DNA of 31,013 bases, from positions 1-31,013 of IMG/VR virus record IMGVR_UViG_3300021093_000251; one strand, 5' to 3'. Both the position numbers and the translations under genes were made by a program. How positions within the stretch are numbered: position 1 is the first letter of the stretch; the number at the start of each line of letters is the position of its first letter. Shown here in pieces: positions 7,432 through 16,155 of this stretch. This DNA comes from a virus. The notes under the pieces are model-generated. The model saw only the letters and a list, made by a program, of their open reading frames with translations. It was not told the DNA's origin and did no database searches.

Positions 7432-8853
7432 ATGGCAGTTTTAGCATCTCCGGGGTTTCAGCTTCAGCCAAGTGCGGAGCAAGTCCCCCTCTCAACAAAC
7501 TACATTACCAACTTCAACTTCCTAAATCAGTATCTCCCTGATACTTATGAGAAAGAGTTTGAGCGTTATGGTAATCGTACAGTAGCGTCCTTCCTTCGTT
7601 TGGTAGGCGCTGAAATGCCCTCTAATTCAGATATGATTAAGTGGGCTGAACAAGGTCGTTTGCATACTAAGTATGTAAACTGCGACTCTTCTGCTGCTGC
7701 TGCGGCAGATTCTGCTACCATCACTGTAAGCGATGCTAACGTAAGTGGTATCGCTATTCGTGCCGGTCAGACTGTATTCATTTCTGACAACGCTACCGGT
7801 CTTTCTAACAAGGGTATCGTTACTGCTGTGAATACCACTGCAGCTACTTTTGATGTTGCTTATTACGAAGCAGCTGGTCAAACTTTCTCAGGCAGTGCTG
7901 TTCTTTCTGTATGGATTTACGGTTCTGAGTTCAAGAAAGGAACTGTTGGAATGATCGGTTCTTTGGAAGCAGAAGACGAAATCTTCGACAACTCACCAAT
8001 CATCATCAAGGACAAATACGCTGTAAGCGGTTCTGATATGGCTCAGATTGGATGGGTTGAAGTAACTACTGAGAATGGTGCTACCGGATACCTTTGGTAT
8101 TTGAAGAGCGAGCACGAAACTCGTCTGCGTTTTGAGGACTACCTTGAGACTGCAATGATCGAGGCTGTTCCTGCTGAGTCAGGTTCAGGTGTTGCTAACG
8201 CAGCTTTGAACCCAACCTACGGTAACAAAGGTTCAGAAGGTATCTTCTACGTAGTAAACTCTCGTGGTAACGTATGGGGCGGTGGAAACCCAACCACACT
8301 TGCTGACTTTGACAGCATTATCTCTCGTCTTGACAAGCAAGGCTCTATCGAAGAGAACGTAATCTTCGTTAACCGTGCCTTTAGTTTTGACATTGACGAT
8401 ATGCTCGCTGCTCAGAACAGCTACGGAGCAAACGGTACTTCATACGGTTTGTTTGACAACGACAAGGATATGGCTTTGAATCTTGGCTTCAGCGGTTTCC
8501 GCAGAGGTTATGACTTCTACAAGTCTGATTGGAAGTACCTGAACGACCCTACTCTTCGTGGCGGTCTTCCTACAGGTGCTGCTGCTGTAGGCACTGTAAC
8601 AGGTCTGTTGGTTCCTGCCGGTTCTACTTCGGTGTACGATCAAATCCTTGGCAAGAACGCTAAGCGTCCTTTCCTCCACGTCCGCTATCGTGCTTCTGAA
8701 ACAGAAGACCGCAGATACAAGACTTGGATTACAGGTTCTGCCGGTGGTGCTCAAACAAGCGATCTCGATGCAATGGAGGTAAACTTCCTCTCTGAGCGTT
8801 GCGTTTGTACCTTGGGTGCTAACAACTTCGTATTGTTCCGTTACGGTTCTTAA
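7432..8853 (+). CDS. Major capsid protein, HK97-fold type
   Basis: At 473 residues, following the scaffold, this is the best candidate for the capsid subunit. The N-terminal region (NFLNQYLPDTYEKEFERYG) and conserved-looking C-terminal half (VFVNRAFSFDIDDML through SDLDAMEVNFLSERC) fit a large phage capsid protein. Between residues about 82 and 165 lies an Ala/Thr/Ser/Val-rich stretch that looks like an inserted beta domain, perhaps a surface decoration. Codon choice differs from neighbours: AAC, TTC, CGT, GGT and GCT are strongly preferred, as in very highly expressed genes. A strong terminator follows the stop codon. The fold is inferred from context and composition, not from a search. Confidence 0.85.
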   Translation: MAVLASPGFQLQPSAEQVPLSTNYITNFNFLNQYLPDTYEKEFERYGNRTVASFLRLVGAEMPSNSDMIKWAEQGRLHTKYVNCDSSAAAAADSATITVSDANVSGIAIRAGQTVFISDNATGLSNKGIVTAVNTTAATFDVAYYEAAGQTFSGSAVLSVWIYGSEFKKGTVGMIGSLEAEDEIFDNSPIIIKDKYAVSGSDMAQIGWVEVTTENGATGYLWYLKSEHETRLRFEDYLETAMIEAVPAESGSGVANAALNPTYGNKGSEGIFYVVNSRGNVWGGGNPTTLADFDSIISRLDKQGSIEENVIFVNRAFSFDIDDMLAAQNSYGANGTSYGLFDNDKDMALNLGFSGFRRGYDFYKSDWKYLNDPTLRGGLPTGAAAVGTVTGLLVPAGSTSVYDQILGKNAKRPFLHVRYRASETEDRRYKTWITGSAGGAQTSDLDAMEVNFLSERCVCTLGANNFVLFRYGS

Positions 8854-8870
8854 TCGAAGAAAAATATATA

Positions 8871-8907
8871 GGGTGGGGTGTCTTCAAAGACACTCCCCCT
8901 TATTTTT
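8871..8907 (+). terminator. Rho-independent terminator after the capsid gene
   Basis: A hairpin pairs 8875-8883 with 8888-8896 around the loop TCAA, including one G-T pair. It extends past one mismatch at its base and is followed by CCCTTATTTTT. The upper stem is exactly the 16-base repeat GTGTCTTCAAAGACAC (8878-8893). It would end or attenuate transcripts from the scaffold and capsid genes. Confidence 0.75.
8878..8893 (+). repeat. 16-base repeat copy 2, in the terminator behind the capsid gene
   Basis: Exact GTGTCTTCAAAGACAC, forming the top of a G/C-rich terminator hairpin. It is the only copy outside a coding region. Confidence 0.9.
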
Positions 8908-8915
8908 AATCTAAT

Positions 8916-8929
8916 CAAATTAAAATCTA
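8916..8929 (+). promoter_or_regulatory. Shared A/T-rich leader motif before the 248-aa gene
   Basis: CAAATTAAAATCTA directly precedes ATG 8930 and matches the scaffold-gene leader at 6284-6300. There is no Shine-Dalgarno sequence. It may be a conserved translation-initiation leader of this phage. Confidence 0.4.
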
Positions 8930-9676
8930 ATGAAAAAGAAATTGGTTCCTGCTGACAGGATTTACAAGCTTAAAGGGGAAGTAGCCCCCCTCTCATATAC
9001 GCTACCATCAAGAAATACAAGACGTTATCCATTACTGTGGTTCGATGAAGAAAACAACATTAACAGACCTTTGCGATACGCTGTCAATCAAAAGACTCCT
9101 TTTGAGGACGATCAAGACGGTAATGCCATTGTCGAACCTGTTATATTCGATAACGGCTTTCTTAGCGTTCCTAAGAATAACCCTGTTTTACAGGAGTTCT
9201 TGTATTATCACCCGTTAAATGGTAGAACATTTGTTGAGGTAGACAATGAGAAAGACGCTGCAAAAGAGGTAGAAAGTCTTAGTGCAGAGGTAGATGCCTT
9301 GATTCAAGCTCGACAGCTCTCCTTGGAGCAGCTTGAAAGCGTATCAAGGGTGCTCTTTGGCAAAGACCCATCGAGATTCACAACACCCGAGCTTAAGAGA
9401 GATGTACTGATTTTTGCCAAGCGAGACCCCCAAGGGTTCTTAAATGTACTCGGGGACCCAACGCTAAAGCTACAATCAAACGTACACGTGTTCTTTGATA
9501 ATAAATTGTTGACGTTCAGGAACGGGCAAAAGGAGGTATGGTTTAATACGGGCTCTAACAAGAAGAAAATGTTGAATGTGCCGTATGCTCAAGACCCTTA
9601 CTCTACTGTTGCTGAGTTTCTGAAGACGGACGAAGGGATTGATGCCCTCAAGATGCTTGAAAGCAATTTGGCATAG
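8930..9676 (+). CDS. Head-associated structural protein of unknown role (248 aa)
   Basis: I recognise this as a type often found directly after the capsid gene in Bacteroidota and marine phages, without a known function. It has a basic start (MKKKLVPADRIYKLKGE), a beta-rich first half ending near LNGRTFVEVDN, then an acidic helical linker (residues about 105-130) and a mixed C-terminal half with LLTFRNGQKEVWFNTGSNKK. There is no signal peptide or membrane segment. It lies between two terminators (8871-8907 and 9704-9730), so it seems to form its own transcription unit, perhaps fed by read-through. Its leader shares the CAAATTAAA(A)TCTA motif with the scaffold gene. A capsid decoration or completion role is inference. 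Confidence 0.65.
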   Translation: MKKKLVPADRIYKLKGEVAPLSYTLPSRNTRRYPLLWFDEENNINRPLRYAVNQKTPFEDDQDGNAIVEPVIFDNGFLSVPKNNPVLQEFLYYHPLNGRTFVEVDNEKDAAKEVESLSAEVDALIQARQLSLEQLESVSRVLFGKDPSRFTTPELKRDVLIFAKRDPQGFLNVLGDPTLKLQSNVHVFFDNKLLTFRNGQKEVWFNTGSNKKKMLNVPYAQDPYSTVAEFLKTDEGIDALKMLESNLA

Positions 9677-9703
9677 GCAATGGTTTCATAGTGTTTAGGT
9701 AAA

Positions 9704-9730
9704 GGGGGTATTTCTATACCCTCTTTTTTT
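9704..9730 (+). terminator. Rho-independent terminator
   Basis: GGGGGTAT (9704-9711), loop TTCT, then ATACCCTC (9716-9723) gives an eight-pair stem with one G-T pair, followed at once by seven T. It ends the unit holding the 248-aa gene and abuts the promoter-like site of the next gene. Confidence 0.85.
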
Positions 9731-9743
9731 GTTTATATTTGTA
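9726..9743 (+). promoter_or_regulatory. Promoter-like site before the connector genes
   Basis: TTTTTG, two bases, then TATATTTGTA, with the Bacteroidota-type box TATATTTG at 9734-9741. It begins inside the terminator T-run and lies about 12 bases from ATG 9755, which would leave a very short leader. It is the second of three copies of this arrangement. Confidence 0.5.
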
Positions 9744-9754
9744 AAAAGACTATA

Positions 9755-10495
9755 ATGATAAATTCGGTTAGAAATACTGTACTATCCGTGCTTAATAAAA
9801 ATAACTACGGGTACATATCACCGGCAGACTTTAACCTGTTTGCCAAACAAGCGCAGCTTGAGGTCTTTGACGAGTATTTCTCTCAGTATAATAATACTGT
9901 AAATTTAGAGAATTTACGAAGGTCCGGGGCAGATTATGCTGACCAAAAAAAGGCTATTGAAGAAGCTATGGAGGTCTTTGCGGTAACGTCAACCCTATCT
10001 CAGGTTGCACCTGCTACCAACAGATTCTTTCTTCCGTCTATTACTACTACAGGGTTTGATTATTTTATGATCAATAAAATAATGTGTTATGACGCATCGG
10101 TAGTTCCACGTATATTTAAGGGAGAAGCAGAGAAGGTAACGCATAATAAAATCACAATGCTTACCACATCAAATCTTACATCACCAACTGAACAATATCC
10201 TGCTTATACACAAGAGGGGAGTATAGTTACTGTGTTCCCTTCCACCATTAATCTTCCAAACGAAGTTGATGCAAATTATTTTAGGTATCCAAAAACCCCT
10301 AAATGGACATTCGTTTCTTTAACCGGTGGAGAGCCGGTGTTTGACCAATCGCAGCCCGACTATCAAGACTTTGAAGTTCCTGCAGAAGATGAGTTCAAGC
10401 TTGTAACAAAGATTCTTCAATATGCAGGTATGTCTATTCGTGAGATAATGGCTGTTCAATTTGGTGCTGCTGAAGAACAAAAACAATCGCAATAA
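9755..10495 (+). CDS. Head-tail connector (adaptor/ring) protein
   Basis: The 246-residue protein opens with helices (FNLFAKQAQLEVFDEYFSQY), has a beta-rich middle (YPAYTQEGSIVTVFPSTI) and closes with a helix bundle (EDEFKLVTKILQYAGMSIRE). Helix-beta-helix proteins of this size directly before the nozzle gene are typical ring or adaptor proteins that extend the portal in podoviruses; T7 gp11 holds this place. It begins a new unit behind a terminator and promoter-like site and ends two bases before the next gene. The role is inferred from order and shape; it could also be a head-closure protein. Confidence 0.65.
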   Translation: MINSVRNTVLSVLNKNNYGYISPADFNLFAKQAQLEVFDEYFSQYNNTVNLENLRRSGADYADQKKAIEEAMEVFAVTSTLSQVAPATNRFFLPSITTTGFDYFMINKIMCYDASVVPRIFKGEAEKVTHNKITMLTTSNLTSPTEQYPAYTQEGSIVTVFPSTINLPNEVDANYFRYPKTPKWTFVSLTGGEPVFDQSQPDYQDFEVPAEDEFKLVTKILQYAGMSIREIMAVQFGAAEEQKQSQ

Positions 10496-10497
10496 TT

Positions 10498-11421
10498 ATG
10501 GCATACATTACTCAATATAAATATTACGAGAATAACGGTGTACCACCAACAGATGTTAATTGGGGTTCGTATCAGTATGTAAGTCTGTTTGATATTGTCA
10601 ACAATTTTATGTTGATGTATGCCGGTAATCACTCTCTTGTAAATATGAAGAGCGGTTTCAAGATTTTATTTCACGCAAAACGTGCGATACAGGAGCTCAA
10701 CTACGATGCGTTCAAACAAATAAAAGTATTACAACTTACAGTTGACGATACGCTTCGCTACATTTTTCCATCAGACTACGTAAATTGGGTGAGAGTAAAC
10801 CTGTACAAAGATGGTTACTTAAGACCACTTACAGAGAATATTCAGATACTCTCTTCTCTTGCATATCTGCAGGATCAAACAGGTACGATATTATTTGACC
10901 AAGATGGCAACGCAATATCTCCTCAATTCTCTCAGATTGATTTGCAGAGATTGGATGGTATAAAGAAAAGCATTTACTTAAATCCACAAAGCAGGTATAA
11001 TGGGCAGCTTGGTTGGAATATTGATGGGGTTTGGTATTTTGATTATAGCCTCGGTGAGCGCTATGGCTTGAATACCGAGACCGCAAACTTCAACCCAACA
11101 TTTGCTATTGATCAGAGGATGGGTGTAATAAACTTTAATTCTGATATGTATAATCAGTCTGTTATTCTCGAGTACATCTCTGATGGTATGGAGAATGGCG
11201 ATGATTCAATCGTAAGTGTAAACAAATTATTTGAGAAGTATATCTACGCATATATTCAATACGAGATACTAAATTCTAAACTTGGTGTGCAAGAGTACAT
11301 CGTTGCTCGTGCTCGTAAAGAAAAGGCAGCTTTACTTCGCAATGCAAAAATTAGAATGAGTAACATTCATCCGGGCAGACTTCTTATGAATCTGCGTGGT
11401 ATGGACAAGTGGTTGAAATAA
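10498..11421 (+). CDS. Tail stub / tail tube adaptor protein, T7 gp11-like position
   Basis: At 307 residues, this shows a helical N-terminal part (KILFHAKRAIQELNYDAFKQ), a central beta section (LRYIFPSDYVNWVRVNLYKDG) and a strongly basic helical end (VARARKEKAALLRNAKIRMS). The same layout is seen in connector proteins that join portal and nozzle in T7-like and crAss-like virions. It lies two bases after the previous connector gene and one base before the nozzle gene, so all three are probably translated together. The assignment comes from architecture and order, with moderate confidence about which ring of the tail it forms. Confidence 0.65.
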   Translation: MAYITQYKYYENNGVPPTDVNWGSYQYVSLFDIVNNFMLMYAGNHSLVNMKSGFKILFHAKRAIQELNYDAFKQIKVLQLTVDDTLRYIFPSDYVNWVRVNLYKDGYLRPLTENIQILSSLAYLQDQTGTILFDQDGNAISPQFSQIDLQRLDGIKKSIYLNPQSRYNGQLGWNIDGVWYFDYSLGERYGLNTETANFNPTFAIDQRMGVINFNSDMYNQSVILEYISDGMENGDDSIVSVNKLFEKYIYAYIQYEILNSKLGVQEYIVARARKEKAALLRNAKIRMSNIHPGRLLMNLRGMDKWLK

Positions 11422-11422
11422 T

Positions 11423-14400
11423 ATGCCAAACATAACAAGGAACTTCATATCAGGCAGAATGAACAAGGTCGTAGACGAGCGACTTGTTCCAAACGGAGAG
11501 TATATTGATGCACTCAACGTCCGTATGGGTTCTACGGAACAGGCTGAGATTGGTGTAATTGAAAACGCAAAAGGGAACGTATTACTTACTCAATTAAAGT
11601 ATATCAATAATACTCCTCTTAGTGCAAACGCAAAATGTATTGGCGCAATTGATGATAGTGCAAACGAAAGAATATTTTGGTTTGTTCACGACCCAAATTT
11701 CCCGGTTGGAGCTACCGGAAAACTTGATATGATTGTGTCATACAACACAACTCAAAATGCTCTTACTTACCACGTAATAAGCATTAATGATGGTGGTAAT
11801 ATAAATACTACATTAAACTTTAACCCTGAGTACTTAATTACGGGTGTAGATTTAATTGATCAGTTGATATTCTTTACTGACAACTACAATCCTCCACGTT
11901 TTTTTAACATAAGAAGGAACTATCCTAATCCCGTAGCCAACATAGACCAATTTACTGCAGAGTCTCTGCTTGTAATTAAAAAACCGCCTGTATTAGCTCC
12001 TGCTGTTCGTGAAATAAGAACCGGTCAGCAAGAGAATTTTATGGAGACGAGGTTCATCTGTTTTGCATATCGCTATAGGTACGAGGATGGCGAGTATTCA
12101 GCAACCTCTCAGTGGTCTGCTCCTGCATTTACACCAAACCCATTTGAGTTTAGTATTAATAGCTACCTCAATGAGGGTATGGTTAACATAAACAATACAG
12201 CCATACTCACATACAATACAGGTGGTTCACTTGTCAAAGGGATTGACCTTTTATTTAAGGAGGCAGGTACGAGTATTGTTAAGGTTATTGAGAAGCTTGA
12301 CAAAGCTGAGCTTGGTCTCGCAAACAATACTAATTATACATACACTTTTAGCAACAGTAAGATATTTACAGTTCTTCCCGAGTCTGAACTTCTTAGACTT
12401 TACGATAATGTGCCGCTTCTTTCAAGAGCTCAAACTATTATGGGCAATCGTTTGATGTACGGAAACTATGTCGAGGGGTATGACTTGATTGATAAAAACG
12501 GAAACTTTACAAAGTTTGAATATACGACTAATCTTATATCTGAATTAGTTGGCACTACTTCTTTACCCGACACTACAGTTGTTGGTATATATAATTTTGG
12601 AAGCGCTCAAGTAATACCAAATGCTACTGTAAACATTAATCTTACAGGTGTTGATTTAATTGCAGGCTCTTCAATTACCTTAGACGTAAGACTAACTCAC
12701 AATACATTTGCAGGGAGTACACCATTCCCTACAGAGACGAGTGAAAACATCAACCTCACTTTAACATTTACGCTGCCAACTAATTATACCTCCGTGTATC
12801 AAATGGCTACAAGTGTAGCTTTTCAAGATGTCATAGGAACTGTTGCAAATATTCAACCTGTAGCAAACTCTTGTAATGGCATAACATTTACAGATCAGTT
12901 TAACTGTGCGTTACCCAATAACTTAGATGCGCTAATAAAGTTTCAAAGTGGTATCGCTTCTGCAGGTCAACCAATTCAAATTATTACAACTCCTGCAAGT
13001 CAGATAATTGGTTTTCAGTTTCCTGCTATGCGGTATGTTGACAACACAACTACGCCTACGTTTAACGTATATGAGTATTTGTCTGTAAACTTTGCTGAAG
13101 CTTTTTATCAGAAAATAAACTCTCCTCGAAGCTTGCATAGCAATAGAGGATATGAGATTGGTATTGTGTATATGGATGATTTTAATCGTTCAACTACAGC
13201 TTTGGTAAGTCCAAATAATACAGTGAATGTCCCTTGCTCTGCATCTGATACCAAGAACTCTATAAGGGTTACGATACCTACAACACAGATAGCTCCTGCT
13301 TGGGCAAAAAGATATAAGTTTGTTATTAAGCCTGACGAGGAAAGCTATGATACCATATATAGCAGTATCTTCTTTGATGACCCTGAAAGTAATAACGCAT
13401 ACTTTTTGCTTGAGGGAGAGAACGCACGCAAGGTTCAGCAAGGAGATAGGCTTATTGTTAAAGCTGACACGAGTGGACCAACTAATAGTTGTGTATACGC
13501 AACAGTGCTTGAGAAAGAAGCCAAGCAGGCAGGATTTATTGAGATACCAAGTGAGCTTGACCCTGCTGTAAATATACCTGTGCCATCAGGGGTATATATG
13601 AAGATTAATCCAAACAGTTTTGCAGTTGTTCAGGACGAACTTGCAATTATTGCTCCCGGCACTCAGCAGGTAGATCAAAATGATGCAGGAGAATATCCCA
13701 TCTTGAACTACCCAATGAACAGGTTTGATACTGCAACAAATGCGTGGGTGGACTATACCGTTCCTGCAGGCAGTCGTATCAAGATGAGTTTTAAGTTTCA
13801 GCGTCTTGGGGTTGGTCAAGGTAATGGTGCTTGTGAAAGACGTATTTATACTTTAGAAAAAACGCTTGTCGCTTCTGCCAATTATGATAATATGCAAGAT
13901 TGGTGGGTTGGAGATAACGTAGAGCAGATACTCGATGATGGAGATCAGGAGGTGGGTGGCAATGAATGTCCTATTGAAAATGAATTTATACCAACGCTTG
14001 CATCAAACAATACGGACATCTCAACTGCACTATGCACAAACTATTACAGATTCTATAGATACCCTACTGTTTCAGGAGACCCCAACAGCAATAAACTTAT
14101 TTTAATTGTAAGCGGTACTCTCCGTTGTGGTGGTGTCTTGTCAAGAGAGAAGCGTAGGTCATCAGTTACTGTAAACATTGAAGTTTTTAGGGCAGAGACC
14201 ACTTTGATATTTGAGACGCAGCCACTTGATTCACTTCCTGACGTGTTCTTTGAAAATCATTTGTCTTTTGGTATTGATGCTAATGGAAGACACTTAGGTA
14301 ACGTACAAAACCAAACATCTTCTGTACCTGCCATAGTAGATACAGAGTTCTTTAACTGTTTCTGTTTTGGTAATGGTGCAGAGAGCTATAAGATTCGTGA

Positions 14401-16144
14401 CTCAATTATCGGTAAAACCTTTAACCTTGGTAATCGTGTAACGTCAGTATCGGCTCAGGATTACAGACAGGTAAGACGCTTTGCAGACATCACCTATAGC
14501 GGTGTGTATAACTTTGAGTCAAATGTTAATAAACTTAATGAGTTTAACTTAGGGCTTCTTAACTATAAATACTTAGAGGTATCCTTTGGTCCAATCTATA
14601 AATTAGACGGACGTGAGACTGATGTGCTTACTCTTCAAGAGGACAAGATTTCATACGTACTTGCAGGTAAGAACTTACTCTCAGATGCCGCTGCCGGTGG
14701 TGCTATAACCTCTGTGCCTGAAGTATTGGGTACTCAGATTGCACGTGTAGAGAAGTATGGCATCAGCTTCCATCCTGAAAGCTATGTACAATGGGGATAC
14801 TATAGATTCTTCACTGACGTAAAACGTGGCGCTGTACTACAGCTAATTGGTAATTCATACAGCTCAGATCAACTTAAAGTTGTGTCAGAACAAGGGATGC
14901 GGACTTGGTTTAGAGATAACTTTATAGAATCGTTCAATACTCAAAAGCTTGGAGGTTTTGATCCGTATATGAATGAGTATGTTCTTACAACAAACGACAG
15001 AACTGTCCCTATTCCTCCCATCATTTACAGTTGTGGTATTGAACAAGACTTTGCTATTGAAGCCGGAACAAACAGAGATTATGATGTTGAGTTTGAGAGT
15101 ACGACAGTAGGTGATTGCTTGATTGTATATACAGTAGACCCATCGTCTACGGCAGAGTTTGAGATTATTGTAACATACGGTATCGTAGTGGTTTCTTCAG
15201 GACCTGTAACCACTTCGGGGACACTTACAATAAATAAAAACAGTAATAGTATTAATGAATTAAATGTTCAAATTATTGCAACAGATACAGTTAATGTGAA
15301 TGTTGTAGTTAATTGTGTGGATATTAATGAGATTGGGATTGTAAACGTATGTTTGACAAGTAACCCTGATGCAGGAAAGTTCATACATAATGAATATAGA
15401 TATACGAGCGGTGCTTTTATATCTCCTCTTCAATCTTCACTTGTTACATTTGATTCTTCAGCTCAAAGTCCTGTTGTCTCTCAGTATAATATTATTATTG
15501 GACCACAAGGAACGGGAGGATTTCCACCTTCGGGAGCAACAATGCAATTGATTTCAAACAAAGAAGGGTTTGATACATTTAATTTCAATCCGGCTACAAA
15601 CAAATTCAGGTACTTAAGAAGCAACACGCTATATCCTAATACACAAGTAGGTATGAATAACTTACTTGCTGCAGCTACAGTTGTTGCACCTACAGGAGCA
15701 GCAGGATATTATACAGGAAGTTTTACTGTACCAAGTAGCGGACAATACCTATATTTAATATGGGATTACAGAAGCTCATTGCCTCTTGAATTGTGTTATT
15801 CAGGAATTGACGGAAATGACTCTTGTTGCGGATGCTTACCTGCCTATGCGGTACTCTGCTATGCAGCTACAAACGAATCAGATTCTTGTTGTGACTGCCC
15901 AACCTCTCAGGGTTACTACTTAGGTGGTGGCAGCACGCTTGCTTCTGCGGTAAGTATTTATATAGATGCAGCGCTTACGACACAGGCTCCTAACGGGTAC
16001 TACTCTCAGGGTGGTATTGTTCGTGAGCAAATCTCAGGAGTATTGCAAGCGCAACAATCTTGTCCGGGATGCGGAACTGAAGTATCACTTTGTTATTCCG
16101 ATACAAGTGCATTTGACTCTTGTTGCGGATGCTTACTACTATAA
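11423..16144 (+). CDS. Tail nozzle / tail tubular protein (T7 gp12-like), giant form
   Basis: The 1573-residue protein begins NFISGRMNKVVDERLVPNGE and continues with YIDALNVRMGSTEQAEIG, a start characteristic of phage nozzle proteins with a beta-propeller base. It is almost entirely beta-rich, with no membrane segment. T7 gp12 is about 794 residues, so this one carries large extra domains. The last 110 residues are different: three copies of a Cys motif (DSCCGC, DSCCDC, DSCCGC near residues 1468, 1489 and 1567), and between the second and third a module (about 1499-1552) shared with the next gene. The added C-terminal part may be surface-exposed and help in adsorption; that is inference. The gene precedes the 217-aa gene by an 11-base A/T gap. 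Confidence 0.8.
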   Translation: MPNITRNFISGRMNKVVDERLVPNGEYIDALNVRMGSTEQAEIGVIENAKGNVLLTQLKYINNTPLSANAKCIGAIDDSANERIFWFVHDPNFPVGATGKLDMIVSYNTTQNALTYHVISINDGGNINTTLNFNPEYLITGVDLIDQLIFFTDNYNPPRFFNIRRNYPNPVANIDQFTAESLLVIKKPPVLAPAVREIRTGQQENFMETRFICFAYRYRYEDGEYSATSQWSAPAFTPNPFEFSINSYLNEGMVNINNTAILTYNTGGSLVKGIDLLFKEAGTSIVKVIEKLDKAELGLANNTNYTYTFSNSKIFTVLPESELLRLYDNVPLLSRAQTIMGNRLMYGNYVEGYDLIDKNGNFTKFEYTTNLISELVGTTSLPDTTVVGIYNFGSAQVIPNATVNINLTGVDLIAGSSITLDVRLTHNTFAGSTPFPTETSENINLTLTFTLPTNYTSVYQMATSVAFQDVIGTVANIQPVANSCNGITFTDQFNCALPNNLDALIKFQSGIASAGQPIQIITTPASQIIGFQFPAMRYVDNTTTPTFNVYEYLSVNFAEAFYQKINSPRSLHSNRGYEIGIVYMDDFNRSTTALVSPNNTVNVPCSASDTKNSIRVTIPTTQIAPAWAKRYKFVIKPDEESYDTIYSSIFFDDPESNNAYFLLEGENARKVQQGDRLIVKADTSGPTNSCVYATVLEKEAKQAGFIEIPSELDPAVNIPVPSGVYMKINPNSFAVVQDELAIIAPGTQQVDQNDAGEYPILNYPMNRFDTATNAWVDYTVPAGSRIKMSFKFQRLGVGQGNGACERRIYTLEKTLVASANYDNMQDWWVGDNVEQILDDGDQEVGGNECPIENEFIPTLASNNTDISTALCTNYYRFYRYPTVSGDPNSNKLILIVSGTLRCGGVLSREKRRSSVTVNIEVFRAETTLIFETQPLDSLPDVFFENHLSFGIDANGRHLGNVQNQTSSVPAIVDTEFFNCFCFGNGAESYKIRDSIIGKTFNLGNRVTSVSAQDYRQVRRFADITYSGVYNFESNVNKLNEFNLGLLNYKYLEVSFGPIYKLDGRETDVLTLQEDKISYVLAGKNLLSDAAAGGAITSVPEVLGTQIARVEKYGISFHPESYVQWGYYRFFTDVKRGAVLQLIGNSYSSDQLKVVSEQGMRTWFRDNFIESFNTQKLGGFDPYMNEYVLTTNDRTVPIPPIIYSCGIEQDFAIEAGTNRDYDVEFESTTVGDCLIVYTVDPSSTAEFEIIVTYGIVVVSSGPVTTSGTLTINKNSNSINELNVQIIATDTVNVNVVVNCVDINEIGIVNVCLTSNPDAGKFIHNEYRYTSGAFISPLQSSLVTFDSSAQSPVVSQYNIIIGPQGTGGFPPSGATMQLISNKEGFDTFNFNPATNKFRYLRSNTLYPNTQVGMNNLLAAATVVAPTGAAGYYTGSFTVPSSGQYLYLIWDYRSSLPLELCYSGIDGNDSCCGCLPAYAVLCYAATNESDSCCDCPTSQGYYLGGGSTLASAVSIYIDAALTTQAPNGYYSQGGIVREQISGVLQAQQSCPGCGTEVSLCYSDTSAFDSCCGCLLL
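15787..16137 (+). repeat. Three LCYS...DSCC(G/D)C repeats and YYL module at nozzle C-terminus
   Basis: Units at about 15787-15838, 15850-15898 and 16086-16137 encode a pattern L-C-Y, seven to eight residues, then D-S-C-C-x-C. The gap between units two and three holds a YYL...CPxC module also present at the start of the next gene. Four cysteines per unit suggest metal binding or disulphides. Confidence 0.8.
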
Positions 16145-16155
16145 AATAAAATAAA

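Noticed and set aside
14133-14148. GTGTCTTGTCAAGAGA, similar to the 16-base repeat
   Set aside because: Only the left arm is exact; the right arm does not match, so it is not counted as a copy.
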